Source of the DNA: CAYTLW01 sp964438735
Lineage (GTDB): Bacteria > Myxococcota_A > UBA9042
Length of the DNA: 17,529 nucleotides
Assembly (NCBI GenBank): GCA_964438735.1
Contig: CAYTLW010000145.1
Location: forward strand, 1 to 17,529
Direction of reading: 5' to 3'
Position numbers and translations under genes: made by a program. The notes beneath the pieces were generated by a model that saw only the letters and a list, made by a program, of their open reading frames with translations, ran no database searches and had not been told where the DNA came from. Of this stretch, positions 1-6,419 are shown in pieces (within the stretch, counting starts at the first letter, position 1; the number at the start of each line of letters is the position of its first letter).

Positions 1-670
1 GGTCGTCCTGGCCCTGGATGCCGAGCGCCTCGTTGCCCTCGCCTTCGTAGACCCTGCAGTCGTGGATCAGGTCCACGCCGTTGGGCGTGCGGGTGGTGCC
101 CGAGGTGTAGATCAGGGTCGCCAGGTGGTCCTTCTTGATGGCGCCGACGATCTCGTCGAAGCGGCCCGGGTTGGCCTCATCGTGGCCGCGGCCCTGCTTT
201 TCCAGGTCGGCCAGGGTGATGACCAGGCCGTCGTGGCCGGCGGTGCCGTCGAAGGTGATGATCTGGCGCAGTTGGGGCAGGTCCTCCTTCTTGGAGAGGA
301 GCTTCTCCACCTGGGCGTCGTCCTCGGCGAAGGCGACCACCGACTGGGAGTCCGACATGATGTAGGCGCTCTCATCGGCGGTGCTGGACGGATAGACCGT
401 GGTGGTGGCGCCGCCGCTGCAGAGGATGCCCAGGTCGGCCAGGATCCAGTCCACGCGGGTGGTCGCCAGCAGTGCGCAGCGCTGTTCCGGCTCGACGCCC
501 AGGGAGTTCAGGCCCATGGCGATGGCGCGCACGCGCTCGCCGGCCTGCTTCCAGGTGATCCGCTCCCAGCCGGTGCCGGCCGCGTCGGGGAACTCGAAGG
601 CCTCCCGATTGGGGGTCTCGTTGATGCGGTGGACGAATAGCGCGGCGACAGACTCGAACGAATTGCTCAC
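1..670 (-). CDS. Long-chain acyl-CoA synthetase (AMP-forming), N-terminal part, cut by window edge
   Basis: About 223 residues are visible, and the frame is open to base 1. The start is a GTG at 670, with AGGAG about 7 nt upstream on the minus strand. The protein begins MSNSFESVAALFVHRINETP and reads like the FAA1/COG1022 group of AMP-forming acyl-CoA ligases. It has a stretch ATTRVDWILADLGILCSGG (from about residue 56) and VYPSSTADESAYIMSDSQS after it, both typical of this group. The adenylation P-loop (A3) follows at about residues 186-199 as LIYTSGTTRTPNGV. Such enzymes adenylate a fatty acid with ATP and transfer it to CoA, usually at the inner face of the membrane. Oddly, the P-loop has Arg194 and Asn197 where the family pattern expects Gly/Ser and Lys/Arg. 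The C-terminal domain with the catalytic lysine lies outside. It is divergent from the vWA gene at 899. The family call is firm, chain-length specificity is not. Confidence 0.88.
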   Translation of the reverse strand, partial: MSNSFESVAALFVHRINETPNREAFEFPDAAGTGWERITWKQAGERVRAIAMGLNSLGVEPEQRCALLATTRVDWILADLGILCSGGATTTVYPSSTADESAYIMSDSQSVVAFAEDDAQVEKLLSKKEDLPQLRQIITFDGTAGHDGLVITLADLEKQGRGHDEANPGRFDEIVGAIKKDHLATLIYTSGTTRTPNGVDLIHDCRVYEGEGNEALGIQGQDD

Positions 671-898
671 GGCGATGCTCCTGGGATCCGGGCCGGTGGC
701 TCTGGCCGGCCGCGGCGATGATTCGGGGCGCGAACATGCCACGGCGAGGTGGGGGCGTGCAAGGCGGCTGTCCACTGTCCGGATCGCACACCAGATCCCT
801 TCGTCAGGGGGCCCGGAGCGCGCTGTAGATCGTTTCCAGAGCCGGCGCGTCGGAGCTTTCATGGCGCGGCGAAAACCTGCCGGCCGGAGGGACGAATC
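671..898. promoter_or_regulatory. Divergent intergenic region between acyl-CoA synthetase and vWA gene
   Basis: These 228 bases separate two divergently transcribed genes, so both promoters should lie here. The two ribosome binding sites are clear: AGGAG just above 670 on the minus strand, and GGAGG at about 887-891 ahead of the ATG at 899. I found no convincing -35/-10 pair, sigma54 element or operator-like inverted repeat on either strand. The only AT-leaning spot on the plus strand is around 824-834 (TGTAGATCG), too weak to call. Confidence 0.35.
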
Positions 899-2956
899 AT
901 GAAGGGCATCGGACGACGATTCAGTGGTCTGCTGGCGGGACTGATGATGCTGGCGATGGCAGCCAGCGTGCAGGCCGACGTGTCGAGCGCGACGATCGAG
1001 GGCAGGGCGGTCAACGCCGCCAACGGTCGGGCCCTGGCTGGCGTCATGGTCAGTCTGTCCCCAAGTGGCAAGAGGGTGCGTACTGGCCGCAAGGGCAGCT
1101 TCGCCTTCAGCGGTCTCAAGGCGGGTCGCTATCGCCTGACTGCACGCAAGTCCGGGTTCGCCGGCGCCGCGTCGGCGATCACCCTGCCGCGTGGCAGCGT
1201 CGTCAAGGTGGTCCTGAGTCTCAAGCCGCTGGCCAAGACCAAGCCGGCCAACAAAGAAGAAGATGAACGCGCGGTGGTCGCCCAGCCGAGCAAAGCCGAC
1301 GCGACCAGGGGCGTCGTGCGGGGTATCGGCAGCATCAGAGCCAGCAAGTCGCGCGTCTATCGCAAGGTCAAGCGTCGCCCTCGGGTGTATCTGGGTAAAG
1401 CCAGCGTCAGCTCAAGGGCCTACGGCTCGGGAGGCGGTGGCTCCGCCGGGATGCTGAAGTCCAGGCGCCATTACGCCATCGCCGCGGCGCCCGCGCCCAT
1501 GGTCATGCGCCCATCGCCGCCGCCCAAAGACCGCGAGGGCTACGACCACATCTCCGAGAACGCCTTCCGCGGCGTCAAGGCTGCGCCCCTGTCGACGTTC
1601 AGCATCGACGTGGACACCGCCGCCTACGCCAACGTGCGCCGCTTCCTCAACGGCCACCGGTTGCCGCCCAAGGGCGCCGTGCGCATCGAGGAGCTGATCA
1701 ACTACTTCCCCTATGCCTACAGCGGCCCCACCAGCCGCCACCCCTTCGCGGTACACAGCGAGGTCTCGGGCGCGCCCTGGAATCCGGCCCACCGGCTGGT
1801 CCGCATCGGCGTGCAGGGCAAGCGCCTGGCGACGAAGAACCTGCCGCCCAGCAACCTGGTCTTCCTGCTCGACGTCTCCGGTTCCATGCACAGCCCGGCC
1901 AAGTTGCCACTGCTCAAGCGCTCCCTGGCCATGCTGGTGCAGGAGCTGCGACCGCAGGATCGCGTCTCCATCACCGTCTACGCCGGCGCTGCCGGACTCG
2001 TCCTGCCGCCCACATCGGGCGCGGACCAGAACACCATCCTGGCCGCCCTTGAGGGGCTGCGCGCTGGCGGCTCCACCGCTGGTGGCGCGGGCATCCGCCT
2101 GGCTTACAAGGTGGCCCGCGAGACCTACATGAAGGGCGGCAACAACCGCGTCATCCTGGCCACCGACGGCGACTTCAACGTCGGCCAGTCCAGCGATTCC
2201 GAGCTGGTCTCCATGATCGAAAAGCAGCGCAAATCGGGCGTCTACTTGACCGTGCTCGGTTTCGGCACCGGCAACTACCAGGACGCCAAGATGCAGAAGC
2301 TGGCCGACAAGGGCAACGGCAACCACGCCTACATCGACAGCCTGCTCGAGGCGCGCAAAGTGCTGGTCAACGAGATGGGCGGCACCCTGGTGACCATCGC
2401 CAAGGACGTGAAGATCCAGGTCGAGTTCAACCCCACCCTGGTCAAGGGCTACCGGCTCATCGGTTACGAAAACCGCATGCTCAAGGCGCGCGACTTCAAA
2501 GACGACAAGAAGGATGCCGGGGAGCTCGGCGCGGGCCACTCGGTCACCGCCCTGTACGAGATCATCCCCGCTGGCTCCAAGGAGCCCCTGGTCGCCGTCG
2601 ACCGCCTCAAGTACCAGGCCGTGGCCACCACCAAGGCGGCGTATACCTCGGGCGAGTTGATGACCGTGAAGCTGCGCTACAAGCCGCCGACACGCTCCAA
2701 GAGCATCCTGCTGAGCGCGCCGGTGCTCGATCGCCATGTCGCCCTGTCGAACACTTCGGCAGACTTCCGCTTCGCCAGCGCCGTGGCCGAGTTTGGCCTG
2801 CTGCTGCGCAAGTCACCGCATAAGGGCAAGGCCTCGTACGCCGCGGTCGTCAAGCGCGCCCGCAACGCCCTGGGCAAGGACGCCGCAGGCTATCGCTTCG
2901 AGTTCGTCAAGTTGGTCCAGAAAGCCGCAATCCTGGGCCGCACCGCCAGTCGCTGA
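899..2956 (+). CDS. Exported YfbK-like von Willebrand factor A protein with N-terminal carboxypeptidase-regulatory-like domain
   Basis: The protein has 685 residues. The start is the ATG at 899, which has GGAGG 7 nt upstream and begins a good signal peptide (MKGIGRRFSGLLAGLMMLAM, probable cleavage ASVQA|DVS after residue 26); the frame is open further upstream but without a ribosome site or signal. Domains in order: a carboxypeptidase-regulatory-like beta-sandwich (about 28-105, IEGRAVNAANGRALAGVMVS), a basic Gly/Ser-rich linker (about 110-215), the vWF_A N-terminal region (from about 221, NAFRGVKAAPLSTFSIDVD), a vWA domain with an intact MIDAS DVSGSM at 325-330, and a C-terminal DUF3520-like part. 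This order from 221 onward matches YfbK/YfbK-like proteins of unknown biochemical role; vWA domains usually mediate metal-dependent protein contacts, here outside the cytoplasm. It stands alone and is followed by a terminator. Family call firm, function unknown. Confidence 0.9.
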   Translation: MKGIGRRFSGLLAGLMMLAMAASVQADVSSATIEGRAVNAANGRALAGVMVSLSPSGKRVRTGRKGSFAFSGLKAGRYRLTARKSGFAGAASAITLPRGSVVKVVLSLKPLAKTKPANKEEDERAVVAQPSKADATRGVVRGIGSIRASKSRVYRKVKRRPRVYLGKASVSSRAYGSGGGGSAGMLKSRRHYAIAAAPAPMVMRPSPPPKDREGYDHISENAFRGVKAAPLSTFSIDVDTAAYANVRRFLNGHRLPPKGAVRIEELINYFPYAYSGPTSRHPFAVHSEVSGAPWNPAHRLVRIGVQGKRLATKNLPPSNLVFLLDVSGSMHSPAKLPLLKRSLAMLVQELRPQDRVSITVYAGAAGLVLPPTSGADQNTILAALEGLRAGGSTAGGAGIRLAYKVARETYMKGGNNRVILATDGDFNVGQSSDSELVSMIEKQRKSGVYLTVLGFGTGNYQDAKMQKLADKGNGNHAYIDSLLEARKVLVNEMGGTLVTIAKDVKIQVEFNPTLVKGYRLIGYENRMLKARDFKDDKKDAGELGAGHSVTALYEIIPAGSKEPLVAVDRLKYQAVATTKAAYTSGELMTVKLRYKPPTRSKSILLSAPVLDRHVALSNTSADFRFASAVAEFGLLLRKSPHKGKASYAAVVKRARNALGKDAAGYRFEFVKLVQKAAILGRTASR

Positions 2957-2965
2957 GTTCAGCCG

Positions 2966-2999
2966 GCGCGCCGGATCCGCGCCCACCTTTCCGGCGCGC
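2966..2999 (+). terminator. First hairpin downstream of the vWA gene
   Basis: A perfect 9-bp inverted repeat, GCGCGCCGG at 2966-2974 and CCGGCGCGC at 2991-2999, with a 16-nt loop. It starts 10 nt after the vWA stop codon. No T tract follows directly, so it may act with the second hairpin or protect the mRNA 3' end. Confidence 0.4.
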
Positions 3000-3003
3000 T
3001 GCT

Positions 3004-3046
3004 CCCGGCGGATCTCCGAGGGTCGGAGGTTCGCCGGGCGCTTTTC
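3004..3046 (+). terminator. Rho-independent terminator of the vWA gene
   Basis: CCCGGCG at 3004-3010 pairs with CGCCGGG at 3032-3038. An inner stem, CTCCGA with TCGGAG, lies inside it. The structure is followed by CGCTTTTC with the T run at 3042-3045. It sits between the convergent vWA and DUF2752 genes. The minus strand lacks a T tract after the hairpin, so I call it for the plus strand only. Confidence 0.7.
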
Positions 3047-3073
3047 TATGTCTGCCGCTGAAGGCGGCCCTCT

Positions 3074-3463
3074 CTATCGCAGAGCCGAATCGCGCAGCTT
3101 CCGCCAGGCCAGTCGGGGCCCGAAGATCGCCACCAGAACGGCCAGCGGATAGTGGATGAGCACCGCCATATTCCACCCGACGGCCTCGAAAACGCGCCCA
3201 TGGCTGACGGCCGAGAACGCCCGCGACATGCCGCACCATGGACAGCCGGCGCAGGCGTCTGCAGGCAGGCCCAGGGCGATCAAATGCGCGCCGGCAGCGA
3301 TGTCTTCGGGCGTCCAGATGAAGCTGGCGGCGAGTACGGCCATGGCGAGTGTGCCCAGGAGGATGCCGAGGATGCCGATGAGCAGCTCGATCTCTCGGGG
3401 CGACAGGACAGGCGCACGGGGGGCCGCGTCGGGGGACAAGCAGACATGGTGCGGCTCGGGCAT
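3074..3463 (-). CDS. DUF2752 family small membrane protein
   Basis: A 129-residue protein starting with ATG at 3463; the ribosome site is weak. The DUF2752 signature is plain in the middle: ACAGCPWCGMSRAFSAVSHG followed by RVFEAVGWN, i.e. the CPxCGxTRAFxxxxHGxxxxAxxxN pattern with Ser for Thr. Hydrophobic segments at about 27-50 (LLIGILGILLGTLAMAVLAA) and about 98-117 (MAVLIHYPLAVLVAIFG) flank it, so the Cys-rich loop lies between two membrane helices. The molecular role of the family is not established. It follows the second nitrogenase-like gene on the same strand after 47 bases, so it may be the last gene of that operon, although these small proteins occur in many contexts. Confidence 0.82.
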   Translation of the reverse strand: MPEPHHVCLSPDAAPRAPVLSPREIELLIGILGILLGTLAMAVLAASFIWTPEDIAAGAHLIALGLPADACAGCPWCGMSRAFSAVSHGRVFEAVGWNMAVLIHYPLAVLVAIFGPRLAWRKLRDSALR

Positions 3464-3510
3464 CTGCCAGTAGTGCTAGCGCTGTGTGGGGGTGGTGTCA
3501 ACGCGGCCGG

Positions 3511-4935
3511 TCAGCGCCGCCCGCCGCCACGACCTACCTGCTCCAGACCCATCATCACCTGCTCCAGCAGGCGCAGGGTGCCGTTGTAGCCGAGCCACGG
3601 TGCCGGGAAGAGGTAGTGCCGGCCCTCGGAGGGGTAGCCATGTTCGACCCAGGGCACCTGCGCATCGGCGAGCAGTTCGCGCTCGATGGTGGTGCCAATG
3701 GCGACCTGTGCGTCGCCGAAGCCAACCTCTCGCCCCGCGGGCCCAACGGAATCTACCGAATGCCGTGCAGTGTCACGGTTCCTATAAACGGTACCCGTCT
3801 CCATTTCCGGCACCAACGCGCTCACCTCCGCCGGCGTTGGATCCTCCAGCCACTGCGTAAACCCGGGCACCTCCACATCGAACCACTGCCGGAGCATCTT
3901 CTCGACCGCTTTTCGACCGCCGAGGCTGAAGTGCAGCACGCCCACCGTCACCGGCACCATGCCCACTTCCAACAAGGTGCCCAACAGACCGGCCGCTCGC
4001 GGCGCCTCGGCGAAGATGGCAAATCGACGCCCTGACAGCTTCCGCCGGGCCAACTCCATCATCGGCTTGATGCGGTCCGTCTCGGCGCTGATGGCGCGCT
4101 CGATGCGGCGTGGGTCCACGTTCAGGTGGCCGCCGATCTGCTCGAGCCATCGCCGCGTGCCGCCCAGGCCCATGGGCATGACCGTGCGCAGGTGGTCTCG
4201 TTTGAGTTTGCGCAGCACCTTGGATTGGCTGTGCGCCCAGGGCAGCAGAAGGTGGCTGCGCGCCCGGGTGACGCGCTTGAGCGTCTGGTAGTCCTCGCCC
4301 GCAAACAGCACCGAGCGGGCCTTGAGCCCCAGCGCCCAGAGCAGGCGACGGAGTTCGGTGACGTTGCCCTGGTGGTCGGCTTCGTAGCGGTCGAAGGGAT
4401 AGCCGATGACCGAGACCTCGTCGTCGGCCACCTCGTCGTCGTCTTCGGGCCAGCGCTGACGCTTCAGCAGCGCGCCGATCGTCTTGGCGTAGCCGCCCCA
4501 GAGGTCGTCGTCGTAGTTGCGTGCGGGCACGTGCACCACGTCGGCGCCGGTTCGCTCCTCCATGCGGCGGATGACCGGGCGCATGTCCTGGGCCTGCAGG
4601 GAGATGGGCGTGGAGGCGTCGATCAGCACCACGCCGGACTTCTGGCGCGCCTGCCAGGCCCGGATCTCGTCTTCGAGCTGCTCGGTGGAACCCGAGATCA
4701 GGTCCTCGTCGATGAACTGCGAGTAGCGGCGCCGGTTGTGGGCGTCGGCGATGCCGTCGTGGTCGCAGAGATGGAGCTCGGTCTTGACCTTGCAGCCGAC
4801 CGAGGCGTGGCACATGCACAGGGCGTCGGAGATGGCGTGGCTGGCCAGGTAGACGCCGAAGAAGGGCGTGTGGCTGGACGAGCGGATGACCAGGTCGTCC
4901 AGGGTGAGTTCATCGCTCGGGCGGCCGTCTCTCAC
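3511..4935 (-). CDS. Nitrogenase-like oxidoreductase component 1, second (beta-type) subunit
   Basis: A 474-residue protein. The start is a GTG at 4935 that overlaps the TGA of the upstream subunit (GTGA), with GGGAGG 7 nt before it; the open frame runs much further upstream but inside the other subunit. N-terminal features fit the nitrogenase component-1 fold: SSSHTPFFGVYLASHAISD, then CMCHASVGC with Cys48 at the place of the GPxGC cysteine, then SQFIDEDLISGSTEQLEDEI matching the 'TExDxVFGG' region. The first ligand cysteine is replaced (Ser/His) and the third is absent (LIDASTPIS). The C-terminus, IERELLADAQVPWVEHGYPS followed by PWLGYNGTLRLLEQ, is typical of these subunits. Cys48 would supply one ligand to a cluster shared with the neighbouring subunit, as in BchZ. 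It is not close enough by eye to BchB, BchZ or NifK to be named. Substrate unknown. Confidence 0.82.
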   Translation of the reverse strand: MRDGRPSDELTLDDLVIRSSSHTPFFGVYLASHAISDALCMCHASVGCKVKTELHLCDHDGIADAHNRRRYSQFIDEDLISGSTEQLEDEIRAWQARQKSGVVLIDASTPISLQAQDMRPVIRRMEERTGADVVHVPARNYDDDLWGGYAKTIGALLKRQRWPEDDDEVADDEVSVIGYPFDRYEADHQGNVTELRRLLWALGLKARSVLFAGEDYQTLKRVTRARSHLLLPWAHSQSKVLRKLKRDHLRTVMPMGLGGTRRWLEQIGGHLNVDPRRIERAISAETDRIKPMMELARRKLSGRRFAIFAEAPRAAGLLGTLLEVGMVPVTVGVLHFSLGGRKAVEKMLRQWFDVEVPGFTQWLEDPTPAEVSALVPEMETGTVYRNRDTARHSVDSVGPAGREVGFGDAQVAIGTTIERELLADAQVPWVEHGYPSEGRHYLFPAPWLGYNGTLRLLEQVMMGLEQVGRGGGRR

Positions 4936-4947
4936 GCCTTGCCTCCC
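4921..4947 (-). promoter_or_regulatory. Translational coupling site between the two nitrogenase-like subunits
   Basis: On the minus strand the end of the first subunit reads GGGAGGCAAGGCGTGAGAGA. The GGGAGG ribosome site lies 7 nt before a GTG start whose last two bases are part of the TGA stop of the first subunit. This arrangement decides the start of the second subunit and suggests the two are made in equal amounts. Confidence 0.75.
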
Positions 4948-6362
4948 GCCGCGCCGCCCGGTTGGGCGATGGGGAACTGGCCCTTGCCTTGCGACAGCAT
5001 CTCGTCGAGCTGTTCGGTGTCGCCCTGGCTGGTGACCCGGGCCTGGAAGTGGCGATAGAAGTCCTGCCGCATGGCCTGTTCGACCAGGTCCACGTTGGCC
5101 GCCACCGTGTCGTAGCCCAAGCGCGGGGCGCGGTGGTGCAGCAGGGGCAGGTTGACCTGGGTGAGCTGGTCGCGCAGGAAGCGGGCGCCGTAGAAGAGGT
5201 CGAACTCGCCGGGCTCGACGAAGTGCACCAGCCCGCCCGGATCCGGGAAGAGCACAAACTCCAGCCCCACGTCCAGGTCGGCCAGCACCGCGGCCACGCG
5301 ATCCCAGTTGGCGGCGTGTTGCGGCCCTTGGATGAAGAGCTTGCACTCAAAGCCCATCTCCTGGAGCCAGGGCAGCTCGCCAAGTTCTTCCAAAGCGATG
5401 CGGCGCAGGTCATAGCTGCGCACAGAACCGATGTTGTAGGCCAGCTTCAGGGGCCGTCCGGCGGCTTCGACCTGCCCTGCCGTACGTTGTCGGAAGCCCT
5501 CGATGGCCGACTGGGCACCGGCTCGTCGTTCGGCGATGGCCCGTTCGCAGACCTGATCAGAGACGCCGGTGGCGGCGGCGATGCGACGCCAGAACGCGTC
5601 GGTGGCCGTGACGCCATAAGGCAGGGGCACCTCGATGGCCTGCTGGTCCAGGCGCTCGGCGCACTGCTCGTCGAAGGCGATGAGCATGTTGGGGCCGGGG
5701 TGCACATTCCAGGCGGCTCGACCCAGGCCCAGGAAGTCGGCGGTGCCGGCGCGCTCGTCGATGACCGCGTTCAGCTCCAGGCCCATGGCCGCAGCGATGG
5801 CCTCGCATTCAGCCCGCTCGTCGCGATCCAGGCTGATGCCCACCAGGTTGAGACGTCGCTGCCGGTCGCCGTCGTCTGACGTCTTTTCGGCCGCTGCCGA
5901 CAGGGTGCAATACAGGATGTCCACCACTTCGGCCGGCGATTTCGGTTTGAGGCCGTGGGTGATCTGCGCCACCGCCCGCACGCCCAGGTCGCGTCCGGCC
6001 TTGCGGGTCACGTTCTTGATGTTGTCGCCAATCATCACCGTCGGGCAGGTAGACAGGACCACGATGAGCTCGGGCTGCCACTGTTCGACAACCAGTTCGA
6101 TGGACCGGCGCAGCTTGCGATTGCCCTGACCGGTGACCATCTCGTCTTCGGTCAGGTTGGTGCAGAGGAACTTGTAGGGGTGGTGGTTGTGCACCCGGCC
6201 GCGGGTCTTGGGCAGCACGTTGGCGCAGTCACGATCGCTGTGGATGAGCACGACCAGGTCGCCACGCAGCCGTCCGAGCAGCTCGGTCATGGCCTGGTAG
6301 GTGCATGACTCCTGGGCCAGCAGGGCCCCCGGATACATGCGATGTGGGCGAAAACGAGCCAA
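4932..6362 (-). CDS. Nitrogenase-like oxidoreductase component 1, first (alpha-type) subunit
   Basis: A 476-residue protein. The best start is TTG at 6362, with GGGAGG 6 nt upstream; an ATG eight codons on (6338) has no ribosome site. The nitrogenase component-1 layout is clear: AQESCTYQAM (Cys20), LVVLIHSDRDCANVL (Cys46, the HGPxGC position), TNLTEDEMVTGQGNRKLRRS (the 'TExDxVxGGxxKL' block) and VLSTCPTVMIGDNI (Cys106). C20/C46/C106 have spacing close to the three cluster cysteines of BchN and BchY. A fourth, Cys67, precedes the TED block. No residues equivalent to the FeMo-cofactor Cys/His ligands of NifD were recognised. C-terminal blocks such as LAYNIGSVRSYDL and FDLFYGARFLRDQL fit later Rossmann domains. 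It is coupled to the second subunit by a GTGA overlap. An ATPase partner (NifH/BchL/BchX type) is needed but is not in the window. The fold is firm, the reaction unknown. Confidence 0.85.
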   Translation of the reverse strand: MARFRPHRMYPGALLAQESCTYQAMTELLGRLRGDLVVLIHSDRDCANVLPKTRGRVHNHHPYKFLCTNLTEDEMVTGQGNRKLRRSIELVVEQWQPELIVVLSTCPTVMIGDNIKNVTRKAGRDLGVRAVAQITHGLKPKSPAEVVDILYCTLSAAAEKTSDDGDRQRRLNLVGISLDRDERAECEAIAAAMGLELNAVIDERAGTADFLGLGRAAWNVHPGPNMLIAFDEQCAERLDQQAIEVPLPYGVTATDAFWRRIAAATGVSDQVCERAIAERRAGAQSAIEGFRQRTAGQVEAAGRPLKLAYNIGSVRSYDLRRIALEELGELPWLQEMGFECKLFIQGPQHAANWDRVAAVLADLDVGLEFVLFPDPGGLVHFVEPGEFDLFYGARFLRDQLTQVNLPLLHHRAPRLGYDTVAANVDLVEQAMRQDFYRHFQARVTSQGDTEQLDEMLSQGKGQFPIAQPGGAAGGKA

Positions 6363-6419
6363 CTCGAGCCTCCCGCGTCCGCCGAGGGTACGGCGGGCGG
6401 ACGCAAAGGCAAAGCGACG

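Noticed and set aside
749..898. Longer start for the vWA gene at 749
   Set aside because: The extra 50 residues are Arg/Pro/Cys-rich without a signal peptide or ribosome site, while the ATG at 899 has GGAGG and a clean signal peptide.
1412..2737. Long minus-strand open frame opposite the vWA gene
   Set aside because: Shadow frame: Gly/Ala/His/Val-rich with no recognisable motif, while the plus strand carries a full vWA protein.
4936..5346. Longer start for the second nitrogenase-like subunit at 5346
   Set aside because: It would overlap the first subunit by over 400 bases with Arg/Ala/Pro-rich sequence; GTG 4935 with GGGAGG is better supported.
4126..6308. Plus-strand open frames opposite the nitrogenase-like genes (4126-5058, 4962-5879, 5955-6308)
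   Set aside because: No ribosome sites or motifs; the minus strand encodes the conserved component-1 blocks throughout.
3511..6362. Naming the pair bchN/bchB (dark protochlorophyllide reductase)
   Set aside because: Motifs around the cysteines (ESCTYQAM, HSDRDCANVL, SVGCKVKT) differ from BchN/BchB as I know them, the BchB Asp position is not evident, and no other bacteriochlorophyll gene is present.
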